Assembly (NCBI RefSeq): GCF_905147365.1
Contig: NC_056418.1
Location: forward strand, 10,477,262 to 10,541,261
DNA length: 64,000 nucleotides
Direction of reading: 5' to 3'
From: Aricia agestis
Lineage: Eukaryota; Arthropoda; Insecta; Lepidoptera; Lycaenidae
Below are positions 1 through 11,400 of this stretch, one piece after another (position 1 is the first letter of the stretch; each line of letters starts with the position of its first letter). The notes beneath the pieces are model-generated. The model was not told the DNA's origin and did not search any database. It saw nothing but the letters and a program-made list of their open reading frames with translations. The translations under genes and the position numbers were made by a program.

Positions 1-318
1 GAGGGAAAGCAATTCTTGTCGCCCATGGACATTGGACAATCGTAACATCAGAAGAGCTGCAGGTGCGTTGCCGACTTTTTAAGAGGGAATACGCTCTCTT
101 CTTGAAGGTTTGCAGGTCGTATCGGTCCGGAAATACTGCTGGCGACAGTTTGTTCCAGAGTTTTACAGTGCGCGGCAGAAAGTTGCGCGAAAAATGCACG
201 GTGGGAGACTGCCGCTAATCAAGTTGATAAGGATGGTATATTTTTCGCGTGGAACAATGATACAAGATTAGTTCAAAAAAAAAATGAGTATTTTGCCTTA
301 CTTTTAAATTGAAGTTAC
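1..318. repeat. Dispersed lepidopteran repeat fragments at left edge
   Basis: Bases 1-90 match, in reverse orientation, the 3' part of the SINE at 13350-13671 (CCCATGGAC...CATCAGAAGAGCTGCAGGTGCGTTGCCG). Bases 100-250 resemble a second common lepidopteran interspersed sequence. No coding exon is recognisable here. Confidence 0.6.
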
Positions 319-820
319 TATAGTTTGTGCGTTTTAAGATGATATGCGTGACACATTATTATTGACAATAGTAGGGAAGTTACCTAACAAAAATTAATCG
401 ATAATTTAAAAATATCGAATTACTTTGTAAAGGAATTGCAATCGAAATTATCGATTTCGTACTGACATTTATGTGGTGCCGGCGATTTAAGATGGCCGCC
501 CTTTTTATCGATTTAATTTCGATTCAACCGAGTCAATCTCTATTGACATAAGTTCCGTTTCATGCATCTGACATTTTTCAAATGTTTTCGTAACAATAAT
601 TTTATCCTTTTTCACAGTTAATATTTATAATTTTATATTAATAAGGTAGCATTTAGCAACTTTTCATTTTTATTCATTTACAATTATAGGAAACATTTGT
701 TTTTGTAGATGGAATATAATTCATTACATTTTGTTTTTTTTTTTGTTTTCTTGTAGAAAAAACCCGTAGCAAGGAACATGAAAACTGTCACCCATATCAT
801 CTTAAAACGCACAAACTATA
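319..820. mobile_element. 502-bp MITE with TIRs, TA-flanked (copy 1)
   Basis: Starts TATAGTTTGTGCGTTTTAAG and ends with the inverted match CTTAAAACGCACAAACTATA. A second copy lies in opposite orientation at 29586-30090. The terminal TA on both sides fits a TA target duplication (Tc1/mariner-like). No ORF. Its right end is 18 bp before the splice acceptor of the protease A exon at 839. Confidence 0.85.
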
Positions 821-838
821 ATCAGTAAATTGTTTCAG

Positions 839-982
839 GATAAAACCTGAGTTTGCTCGACTGGGTACTGTGCTGCTGGGTAGCCGAGACTTCAACGACA
901 CGACCGACACAAGAGTCACTGATATATACCTCTTTCCCGAGTATAAAAGGATCAGCAAATATCACGATTTGGCTTTACTCAG
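839..982 (+). CDS. Protease A exon with catalytic Asp
   Basis: Acceptor TTTCAG ends at 838 and donor GTCATT starts at 983. It encodes ARLGTVLLGSRDFNDTTDTR and ends YHDLALLR, the Asp102 region, with a possible N-glycosylation site NDT. Entry phase is 1 nt and exit phase 2 nt, as in the paralogous exon 12478-12621. GTCATT is a weak donor. Confidence 0.88.
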
Positions 983-3412
983 GTCATTTTTTGTTTTAAT
1001 TTTTAAACGGCTCGTTCATTTGTGCTAGTGCGGATAGGTTACACAGTGCGAGCAACTGAAGTGACAGCAGGCTGCTACTGTGCCTGCATGGGCGAACCGA
1101 GGGGGGAGCGGACAGGGGGGGCAGCTAATCAATGATAAAAAGTTGTGTAATTGGAGGGCTAAATAAGCTTTAAAATTTGGCATAAAATATAAAGTTTAAT
1201 TTAAAAAAATGAAATATTATGTGCACACTGCACAGCTTTTTTGATTTAAGGGGTACCAGGGTTTTTTTATAAAATCTTTTGACACCAATTTTATTGACAT
1301 CGCGCGCTATAAACTGTAGTCCATGCGGACGAAGTCGCGGGCAACAGCTAGTCTTATTAGATTGTACCTACTCGCACGAGAGCAGCTCGACTCGCCTCCC
1401 TGGGTCACACCATGCAAGCTGCTGACTTGCCTTGTCGAGTTGTATGATGTATATCTGTGGTGGGAAAAGGCGAGTGGCGAATGGCGATAGAAACCAAAAA
1501 AATGCTATAGTATACTAACTCACGCGCAGAAGTGTATTTATGTGGTATGTATGTATCTATTTTTTTTTTTGGTTGTGTTCGCTTATCTCCGGAACTACAA
1601 GTCCGATTTAAGTAATTCTTTTTTGTTGTACTAGGTATTGTTCAACTTATTGAATGCTGCAAGTTTCATCAAAATCGGTTCAGTAGTTTTCGAGATAGAG
1701 ATTTTTAATTCTCAATTACGTACAATTTTGAAGTCAGTTTTATCTTTTTAAAATACTATTACTGTTTTTGTTACATAGGAAATTTAATGAATTTTCTACA
1801 TTTTAGGTTAGAGAAGCCGGTGCGATTCACAGAGGACCTGAGTCCCATATGCCTGTACACGTCCATTAGCGACCCTGAAATACCCCTCATGGTCACCGGT
1901 TGGGGAAGAACTGACTTCAAACGTAAGCATGTTCCGTGAAATGTGCACCGCACATGTTCAGTGAAATGTAGCACAATATTATATTCTTGGTGAGCGCTGT
2001 CATGTGTCTGGCAAATTTCATGAAAATTGGCCCAGTAATTTAGAGCCGCTACAGATTACATACATGGAGCGGCGGAAATAAAGTGGTCTACTCTCATAAA
2101 AATATAAATTCGACACTGCTAATAAAACATAATCTTCTTGCACTTTTTCCACTATACTTATCTAGTATCGAGTAGTGGATTTATGTTGTCTGTGTTCTCC
2201 GAGTGGTTCCGCTGATTGACGCTAGATGGCACTGTGTATCGTAAGTTCGTAACACTATTGTTTAATTTTATAGGTGACGACGGCAGCGAGGTCCTGCTGA
2301 AGGCTCGTATATCGGCGGTGGCGGTCAGCAAGTGCCGAGAGCACTACGACGCCTACCGCCGCCTGCCCGACGGCGTCATACCGGCACAGATCTGCGCCGG
2401 CGACCAGAACGGCTTGAAGGATTCGTGCCAGGTTCGTGCGTGGCATGTTTTATTAATGCTCGATTTCTTATATGCTTGCTTCTCACGACGCGTAATATCG
2501 CGAGCTGGCTCGAGCGGGCGCGTCCGTTTCGATTGAAATCGGTAACTTTAAAGGCACGGCTCGGCGCGGCTCGAGCGGCTCGTGATATTACTAATATCAC
2601 GAGCCGCTCGAGCCGCGCTCATATTACGCACCGTGATTTGTACGAGCGAGCACAAGCTTAGCGCCGATTCGCCTGTTGTGCCAACAGGCGAATCCGCGCT
2701 AAGCTAAACTTGTGCTCGCTCGTACAAATCGGGTCGGTGCGGCGAGGCTAGTGATATTGCGTGCCGTGAGAAGCAAGCATTACGTTTATGACAAGACGCT
2801 TATCTATTCAACAGAGTCTTTGATTGGCATATGGATTAATGCATGTTCATCCATTAATTCATCCAAGTGCAGTAAAAATATTGAATTAGAATTTAAAACA
2901 TTTAGAATTAACCAGAAATTGCAAGTTGCAACAGAGCTATACCCTAGGGCTTAGACCAGTGGTCAGCAACAGGAGGACCGGTCGAAAGGTCGAATCTCGG
3001 ACCGCGAAACATTGTAGTGTGTTTTATACCAAGTATCAATAAATACATAGATAAGGTATACGTATACCTTTATTAATTAAAATAATATTTTTAAGCTGCA
3101 TAGGATAAGTGTGTTTATTTCTGAACCTCGTTTAAATTTTCCCACAGTATCCGGACCCCACCTAAAACTATACTTGCCGACACCTGGCCTAGACCATTCC
3201 ATGTAATAATTAATCATATTATATTATTGGCTACACAGGGTGACTCCGGTGGTCCGCTGCAAGTGCTCAACAGCGATGACAGCCGCTACCGTCTGGTCGG
3301 CATCACGTCATTCGGTCGCGGCTGCGGCTCGCCCGTGCCCGGCGTCTACACGCGCGTCGCACACTACCTCGACTGGATCGAGACGAATGTGTGGCCGCAG
3401 AGCAAGTTGTAA
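839..3412 (+). CDS. Clip/snake-like serine protease A, 3' four exons (gene enters from left)
   Basis: Extracellular S1-family protease; only the C-terminal part of the catalytic domain is inside the window. Exons 839-982, 1807-1922, 2274-2431 and 3239-3412 join in frame (592 nt, about 197 aa) with GT-AG introns. Visible are the catalytic Asp in YHDLALLR, the VTGWG strand, the catalytic Ser in GDSGGP and the GVYTRV...WIE C-terminus. Asp six residues before the Ser (KDSCQGDSGGP) and the SFG and PGVY glycines predict trypsin-like cleavage after Arg or Lys. The TAAHC exon, clip domain and signal peptide are not in 1-838, so they must lie further left. Exon phases match the last four exons of the neighbouring gene at 5429-15489, so the two are tandem duplicates. 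The role in a prophenoloxidase, Toll or developmental cascade is inferred from the family. Confidence 0.88.
1275..1356 (+). repeat. LINE-type 3' tail fragment
   Basis: Contains GCGGACGAAGTCGCGGGCAA followed by CAGCTAGT, a tail seen at the 3' ends of many lepidopteran non-LTR or Helitron copies. It lies in the protease A intron 983-1806, where I see no other feature. Confidence 0.5.
1807..1922 (+). CDS. Protease A exon, CLYT to GWGRT
   Basis: Acceptor TTTTAG ends at 1806 and donor GTAAGC starts at 1923. It encodes LEKPVRFTEDLSPICLYTS and PLMVTGWGRTDFK. It is homologous to the exon at 13168-13289 and keeps its phases. Confidence 0.9.
2274..2431 (+). CDS. Protease A exon, specificity-pocket Asp
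   Basis: Acceptor TTATAG ends at 2273 and donor GTTCGT starts at 2432. It encodes VSKCREHYDAYRRLPDGVIP and QICAGDQNGLKDSCQ, with the Asp189-type pocket residue in KDSCQ. It is GC-rich compared with the AT-rich flanking introns. Homologous to 14000-14169. Confidence 0.92.
2472..2780. repeat. Foldback element with nested hairpins
   Basis: Outer arms ATGCTTGCTTCTCACG at 2472 and CGTGAGAAGCAAGCAT ending at 2780. Inside are two further GC-rich inverted repeats, one centred near 2590 (CGGCTCGAGCGGCTCGTGAT and its complement) and one centred near 2680 (TGTACGAGCGAGCACAAGC and its complement). A non-autonomous foldback or MITE in the last intron of protease A, 40 bp after the donor. Confidence 0.75.
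3239..3412 (+). CDS. Protease A terminal exon with catalytic Ser
   Basis: Acceptor ACACAG ends at 3238. The exon opens directly with GDSGGPLQVLNSDD and runs through LVGITSFGRGCG and GVYTRVAHYLDWIETNVWPQ to TAA at 3410-3412. Starting the last exon at the GDSGGP motif is shared with 15322-15489. Confidence 0.95.
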   Translation, partial: GDSGGPLQVLNSDDSRYRLVGITSFGRGCGSPVPGVYTRVAHYLDWIETNVWPQSKL

Positions 3413-3529
3413 CACCCATTACCATAAATTCCTTAGGGTTGTAGTGGCACCAGGACTCTAAAGACATGTCTTCGGACGCGCAAAAACTCCAGTCGCACAA
3501 CATTATCACAAGTTCGCCGTTGTGAGTTG

Positions 3530-3745
3530 ATGGATTCATTGCGGAGAGTCGCCCGATTCATCGTTGTGGGTGACGCGATTCATCAAAGTGAATGGCATTC
3601 ATCGTTGCGAAGCGCCATCATTGTAGGTGGCCTGATTCATCATCGTGAGACGTGGGTGCGTTGATTCATCGTCACGAGTCGCCCGATTCATCTTCGTGAG
3701 GCATCTCATTATGTTGAGGCGCACGATTCACCGTTGCGAATCGAG
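3530..3745 (+). repeat. Degenerate tandem repeat, GATTCATCGTTGYGA unit
   Basis: About eight imperfect units of roughly 25-32 bp with the core GATTCATCGTTGCGAGTCGCC follow the stop codon of protease A. Units differ by substitutions and small indels. No stable reading frame spans the array. It lies in the 3' UTR or downstream flank. Confidence 0.65.
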
Positions 3746-3904
3746 ACTAAAGTAACTTTACCTATTCATTACTCATTAGTAATTACTCAAATTATGTGTT
3801 CACCGATCATCGGTTAAAAGTGTGTGTTAAAACTTCTGCAGTAGATCTTCTGCAGATACATATCTTATGAAATAATTGATTGTTAAAAAAAGCAAACCCT
3901 GTGA

Positions 3905-4276
3905 TTAAGAGTCCGGGCGCCATCGCAGTTCTCATACAAACGTAATACCAAGATAATTTCCCATAGGAAATTTTCACCATATTTGAGTTATTATTCAGCT
4001 TAAGATAGTAATTACCTAGGTTCCTGTACAAAGATTCACTGCAAAATTACCAAAAATATGAACGATTACAATATTTACATACTAAATTGTAATCGTTCAT
4101 ATTTTTGGTATGTAAATATTTTGCAGTGAATCTTTGTACTTCTCCTACAGGAACCTAGGTAATTACTATCTTAAGCTGAACAAATAATAACTCAAATATG
4201 GTAAATATTCTCGTATGGGAAATGATCTTGGTATTATGTTTGTATGAGAATTATTGCGATGGCACCCGGACTCTTA
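3905..4276. mobile_element. Palindromic MITE, TTAA-type (copy 1)
   Basis: Nearly the whole element is two long inverted arms meeting near 4083. Ends are AGAGTCCGGGCGCCATCG and CGATGGCACCCGGACTCT. The left flank is TTAA and the right flank a mutated TTAT. The same family, with TTAA intact on both sides, occurs at 45602-47121 and 49390-50913, suggesting a piggyBac-like mobiliser. Confidence 0.75.
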
Positions 4277-5428
4277 TTAGTTGAATCGAACTTTAAAAGG
4301 ACGTCGCACGGTTTTAAAAAATGTTTTGGAACTTTATGTTAGAGTTAATAGAGCGTAAGTTTAAAATAAGAATATTAAAAATTAAAGAATGCGACAACTT
4401 AAGTTTCATTTCACGAATCCTTCATTTTAGGAGGCATCCTAAGTCAAGGCCATCTCTTTATGAATATTTTGCAAAACAAAAAGTTACTTTAATACTTAGT
4501 ACAGTAGAAAGTATTATACAAGTATATAATTATATTTATGGAATTATGGACAACTACCTCATCGTTAGCAGTCATCTTATTATTAGCATCTTGGGTTTCT
4601 GTTTGAAATTTTAATAGGTACTTACAACTCTTAAAGTTAACATTTTAAACTTTCGCGTTGTATTATAATTAAAACTTTTTAATCGGGACTTAACGCGACT
4701 TATTCAAGTAGTAATGCTACTACGAATACATACTTTTTCTCGACGTTTCGGCCGTGTTGCAACGGCCGTGGTCACGAGGGGACTCTTAAAGTGCTAAATA
4801 ATGTTTTGTTATACCACATTTTATAATTTTTTTCTCTTTATTTCAATGATGCTTCTAAATAAGGAAAACAATATTCGACCAGTGGAAATTTTCCCCCGAA
4901 AAAACATTTATTATTAAAATAAAAGCCACTCGACCATCAACATTGCCGACTTCATTGAATTGAATAATAATTTAGTAGCAGAACAAGTTTTGCATCTGAC
5001 ACACCTGATACGACTGCCGACTAGGGCCGCCAACCACCCCGGCATTTTTCGGTTTTCCCCGAATTTGTTCAAGTTTGAAAGTTTCAAGATGGTCGACCGG
5101 GGGTTCTCGAAGTTTCCGGCTGTAACCCGAACACTTTTGTTGACGGTAGAATCCAAAATTTTATAGTTAATCTACAATAACCCGCATTCAAGGCTCGAGA
5201 AATAGTCAATAGGCATTTTTTTCGTAAATTAAATTATAAAGATGTTTCTATGTTGCAAAACCTTTCAGAGATGTCTGGGAAAAAACCATATTTCAGTATT
5301 CGCCTGAATGTCCGGTATTTCGTATTTTGCTGATCTACCATAATTTATGTGGCAGCCCTATTGATGACTAATTTACTAAAGCTTTGAGGAAACTTGATAT
5401 TCAGTCGTGTTTGTAGCGTGGAGCGAGT
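4277..5428. other. Intergenic spacer between proteases A and B
   Basis: AT-rich. Near 4739-4780 there is a dispersed-repeat segment (CGACGTTTCGGCCGTGTTGC). A 97-codon ORF at 4321-4614 has no recognisable domain. The promoter of protease B should lie in the last few hundred bases, but no TATA box or initiator can be assigned confidently. Confidence 0.5.
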
Positions 5429-5492
5429 ATGTGGCTTATATTATGTGTGATATGTTTTATGTCCGGCATACAAGTGCATATTGCTGATGAAG
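5429..5492 (+). CDS. Protease B exon 1, start codon and signal peptide
   Basis: ATG at 5429 opens MWLILCVICFMSGIQVHIA, a hydrophobic secretion signal, then DE. Donor GTAAGT at 5493. This ATG is chosen because the signal peptide starts there and the exon joins in phase with the clip exon. Confidence 0.85.
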
Positions 5493-8400
5493 GTAAGTTT
5501 TTATTATTTGGCTCTAAGTTGTAGCAGATATAGGTACAAAGTTTAGGTTACAAAGTTGTATTTATTTACGTCTTACTAATTACATTACGTGTTAGTTATT
5601 ATCACTTATCAGCGTTAAAATTACAGTGAACTTTTTATGCAATTGCATCAATATTACTGTTTTTTTTTAATTGTGATAAACAAATTAAAAACATATTTAT
5701 CTTAGAATTACTTAGTTTGTTTCTAATATGTTTTGTGCCCCTTGTAACACATTAGACAACTGCAATATCGAGATTCGAGACGGATGTAGTGTAATTATTA
5801 TTATTTAAAAAATAAATACTTTTAAAAAATCATAATTTCAGAGATTGAAAAATGTGTGCCAAATGATGACACCCCTGAAGGAAAGTGTGTCCCGATATTG
5901 GAATGTGAACTCGCTTTGAGGTAAAGTAAAATATTAAGTAGGTACTATTACTAGCTGACCCGACAAAGTTGTTTTTCCGTAAGGCGCAGCGCCGACGACA
6001 GACTATCCGTTACGCACTTTTTAGTCTGTGGAAATAGAACCTTTAAATGCAATTATAAGCAGTATTTTTTTTTATATACTTATGGGTTTATTGCCTGCAA
6101 TAAATGCTTATTATTATTATTTACTAACGTTACTGCATATAATTGCATAGCTTCTATTTCCACAGAGTAAAAAGTGCGTCACGAATAGTCTGTCGTCTGC
6201 GCTGCGTCTAAAAGTTATTTATTTATTAAAGTTTAGTTTAGAATCTAAACTTCTAAACAGCAATTCTCAAAGTGGCCCAGGTAGACTCCCAGGGGTCCAC
6301 GCGAGACTCGAAGGGGGTCCACGATCGTAAGGGCGCCTTCAGACTTGCGCGTGTTCTCTATTCGCGGCTCGATTGATGTGGACCCGCCTATAGCGTCTGG
6401 GAAAACACGCGCGTGGCCTGCGTGCAGGTTCTGCGCGTGCTGCGCGCGTGTTTTCCCATACGCTATACCTAGTAGAATACGCGCAGAACTCGCGCACGTC
6501 TGAACGAGGCCTAAGCGGTGAGGCCATGAGAATTTGTTCAAGTTTGCCGTGAAGAACTAAAATGTTGTCTTGACTTCTCTTAACAGAAAACATAGGCAGG
6601 CAATCAGGGCCCCCGCTACCATATGTGCAATGCACACGGGCGCCATCCTCTAGGGGCGCCAAATCGCCATCTTTAGGGGCGCCAAAACCGCGGACCCAAA
6701 AAATTTGCCTAAGGGATCGCCAAAATTCTTTTTTTGCACACAGGCGCCAGTAGCCCTTACGGGGACCCTGAAGGCAATAATATCAAAGATGTTAGTAAGC
6801 TAGACGACTTATCTACTTAAAAAATGGCTACTTTCGTACTATTTCTATTACATATTTTACGAATTTGGGAAATACCTACTGGTTTAGATGAATAGCCTTT
6901 TATCCGACTACGAAGCCAAGGATGAAGGTGTAATAATTTTTTGTTGCCATCAATAGACTATTTTCCTTGATTTTTATATTTTTACACAGTCAGTATCTAA
7001 GTGATAACGAATTGGGTTCGCTGTTTGGGTTGTACTAATATGTATTCTGTGGTTTGGGTAAAGCCGACGTGACTCATCGTGTCAAGGGTAAGGTGAACAT
7101 AATATGACAGAATATGCTACATGCACACAACAATTACAGCCTTTAGATGTTATAATAAACAAATATGAAGGACTAGAGATGCCCGCAACTCCGTTGCCCC
7201 AAATTAGTTTATCGCTCGGGAACCGTACATTGTTACGAGATAATATGTATCCTTTATCCTTTCCCGGGGCTCAAAGTATCTGCAATCTGCACACCAAATT
7301 TCATCAAAATCGGTTCAGCAGTTTGTGCGTAAGGTAACAGACAGGCACACTTTCGCATTTATAATGTTTATGTCGTAGGATTATTTGATAAATCGAATTT
7401 TCGCGAAAATTCTAGGGATTTTCCGAAAACACGGATAATTAGATAATGGTCATAACATTTTTCAATTATCCTAAAAAAATTAGGTTTTTTGGGAAAACGC
7501 GAGTTGCCTTAGTAACATTGCACATTCTTAACGCTGATTGGCTTGATTTTTGCTTACTGGCCAACTCTTATTCTGATTGGTTACTATCTTTTCCTATGTA
7601 TCTTTGAGGTAATACACCATAGAAATATAAAGGACATAACTCAGAATTAGTTTCTGGTTCTGTTAAACATTCAGCACTAATTTAACATGTATCAGTCATT
7701 TTGTATTTACAGACACACTTTTAGATAGATAACTTTTCGCACTAATTTTCAAGTCCAATTGCAATTTTAAGCACATTAAATATCAAAAACTGCTAGCTCG
7801 CTTACAAAAACAACCACAAACAAAACAACGCGTGACAATGAATTGACATTTAAAACGTCAAGTTTTTAACCAATTAGAGAAGATTTTGTTGTGAGACGCT
7901 TAAACCGACCAATCAGGGCTTTTTTTCGATAATAACTAACGATTCGTTTCGCAATCGTACTAAGGCGACTCGCATTTTCGCGAAAACACTACCTTTTGTC
8001 AGTAAGATTGAAAAATGTAATCAACATTATCTAATTATACGTGTTTTCGCGAAATCCCTAGAATTTTCGCGAAAATTCGATTTATCAAATCATCCTACGA
8101 CATTTATATTATTTTATTTATGGATAAGGGTCAGTTCACATTGCAAAGTGACTTGACGCGTTGATGCGATACAATATGAGCCATTCAAAATTGAAACAAG
8201 CAGCACAGCGCCACAGCACCGTGGGTGGCAAGTCCTTAAATCCAGTATGTTCTAAAGTTGTAAAAAAAGTTCAGTTATGAATCACAATGGGTAGACTGAA
8301 AAATATGTTGTTCAAAAATTCAAAGCACCATTTTGATAATACTTGTTTGAAACTTGCAGGACAATAAAAGAGAAGAGAGCGAATCCGTACAGTAGGTGCA

Positions 8401-11400
8401 GATTCGAGGGATTCACTGAGATCATCTGCTGTCCAGTCGCCGAAAACAAATATGGCACCGAGACTACTACACAGAGATCTGGTGAGATGAAATACTCGTA
8501 GTATACAATTATACATGGCGTAAGAAATCAAAGTGATAATACTTTAGGGCAGGGGTTCCCAAACTTATTTTTTCTACTGCCCACTTTGAGAAAAAAATAT
8601 GTTTAGCGCCCCCCTTTGTTTCAAATTAAAATGCATCCATATATCCATATGAAATTAAATTACAAATCACCCCCCTCCCCCCCCCAAGACTTTACACAAC
8701 GCCCTCATTTTTTTCTGGGTCCCGCACCCCTTTAGAACTTCAGTGCCCACAAGGGGACGTTATCGCCCACTTTGAGAAAGGCTGATTTAGGGTGTGTTTG
8801 AGTGCGGACGGAAGCCGTATACATATATGCGGAATAGGCCCTCGCGTCTCCGTCCTGCGCGGAAGTGCAGGCCTTAGTGGGTACAGCTGCGGCCATTCAC
8901 CATCTCTTCGGCCGTAGCAAGTCCCACATACCCCGGTGGTCCTTCCCCAACGCTACCGGGGATGCGTAATAGCATTTCCCGACAAAAAAAAGGGTGTGTT
9001 TGAGTCCCCAGCATAAAGTTAATAATATACCTAGCGGAATAGAGCAACAATCTCGAGCTGTCAAACGAAACCGAAATTGATTTCATCTATGCGTAAAAAT
9101 ACGTGTACGTATAGGTACACTTAAACAAGCATGATTGAACATGAATTCCATGAGATTAAATTGTCAACATGCGGCACGTGCCGACTGGACGTCAAAAAAA
9201 AGAGTGCTGCTGTCATGTATCACAATATGTCTCTTTTTACCACGCAGTGTTACTGATAGTGACATCTCTCTTGCTCAGGCCTTTGTTTCTCTATTCCGCT
9301 AGGTATATTAACTTTATGGTCTCTAGTGTAGGGTTCACTGTCAAAGTAGGTAGCAGCGCTAAAAGTGAAACTTTTTTTAACTTGTATTCCTAACGCTCGG
9401 GCGCTTGCCCACTCAAATCACAAGGGTCCTAATTGGCCCTAACCTTATTAATAAGAATAAAACAGCGGTCACTCTCTTCGTTTGGTACGTTTGGAAACGT
9501 CGCTTGACAAAGACACAACAATTATAGGAAACATTTCCGCTATGTGAATTTTTTGTATACGGTTCGTTCAATTCTATTTTTTGTTCAGGTAAAAGTGCCG
9601 GTACAAGAGTTGCTGATAAAGGTAAAACAAATGCTTTAATAAATAACATAAATGTAATACTTACTTATTACTTAATACATAATAATATGCTTTATTTAGT
9701 AGCGCGAACATCTATAGTCAATAATAATAGACCGTACTAATATTAAAAATGCGAAATTGTATCTGTCTGATCGCTTTACTTACCACTGTTTCTCACTACA
9801 GGCTGTTACAATATTGAACCTAATTATTAATCAAGTAATCACACTAATGAACTTCACACTAATAAATAATAATAATATCAAGACGAAAGTTTGTGACTTT
9901 TGTTACTTCTTTACGTCTAAACGCCTGGTGCGATTTTAACAGAATTTGGTATGGAATTTAACACATAGGTTGTACTATCATCTATTCTGTGACATAGGCT
10001 ACCTTTTATTGCGGGAAAATATCATAATTTATTTTCCCTATAAATAAATGGATAGCACCGCGGGGCACAGCTAGTATTAAATAACGCACAGCTTTATTTA
10101 CAACCGTCATATTTCGCTTTTCAGAATGTCAGAAGATTAAGGACAGCGTGAACGTTCCCCTCAGCACATACATCATCGGCGGCGACGACACGTACGTCGG
10201 GGAATTCCCGCACATGGTGAGTGTTGCCAGAGTGCTTAAAATTAATTTACCACTTGCGATAGCGAAGCGAAATAAATATAAAATAAAATAAATTACGCGG
10301 TTATACCAAAGGGTTTCGTAGTTGGTTATTACTGTTGATTGTTGAGTTGCAGAATGACGAATGTGTGGAGAACTGGTGAGCCAATTGCCCGTTTCAATTA
10401 CAAACCTTCTTCATTTCCGTCATGAGTCATGACGGAATGAAACGATGTTTCATTGGTGTGACGCGTCTCTCCGTTGAAACCATTGGTTGAAACGGGCGAG
10501 GATTCATGACATCATGAGTATACTGCGTTATATTTCGGAACACGTCGTGGGTTCGATTCCCGCGTTGGAAACATGTTATTTCTAAGTTTGGTTAGGATAA
10601 TGCAGGCTTTTCACCTGATTGTCTGACAAGTAAGATGATCTATGCGTCGGATGGGCATGTAAAAAGTCGGTCCTGCGCCTGACCTCTCGCCAGTCGTGTC
10701 GGTCTTCTATCCCACTGGGTTATGAGAGTAAAAGGAATAGAGAGTGCTCTTGTGTATTGCGCACTCACTTGGGCACTATAAAATTACTCCTGCGTAACTG
10801 GCCTGGTAGTTATTATTATGTATTGTTATTTCTCACCGACAGGTGGCGCTAGGGTATGAGAATGGCGACAGCTACACCTTCGACTGCGGAGGTTCCCTCG
10901 TGTCGGAGTCCTACGTGCTCACGGCGGCGCACTGCGTGGGCAACAGACTTGAGTAAGTATTCCCCCTTAGTAATATAAGCTGGGTACGGCACACTGTGTA
11001 TGCAAACATTATACACGCTTTTTCTTCTTCTTCCAGTGCCTCTCCAATTACTGAAGGTTGGCACTTGGCAGTCATGCTCCGAAACTTTTCCTTGTCCAAA
11101 GCGAGTCTGAAAAGTTCTTCAACAGACATTATCTCTGTCCATTCTCGGATATTCCTCAGCCAAAATTATACACGCTGTACATCAGTAATTCCCATAGAGG
11201 TCAGGGTGGACCCCTAGAGGTCGTGAGATAAACTGCCCCCCCTGAAAATTAGGGGCTCCACCGTCCAACCGTCCAGCACGCAGCCTTAAACATATATTTT
11301 TTTATTGTCTGTGTTTTCACCGAGTTTAGTCACAGAATAGATAATAGTACAAGTGGTTTAGTTAGAAATTAGAATGATCGGGCTGTAAAACACTGAATCT

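Noticed and set aside
4321..4614. 97-codon ORF between the proteases
   Set aside because: AT-rich, no recognisable domain, no splice or promoter context; length is expected by chance in such DNA.
10535..10600. Possible tRNA gene because of a good B box
   Set aside because: No acceptor, D or anticodon stems fit; the downstream body is a SINE.
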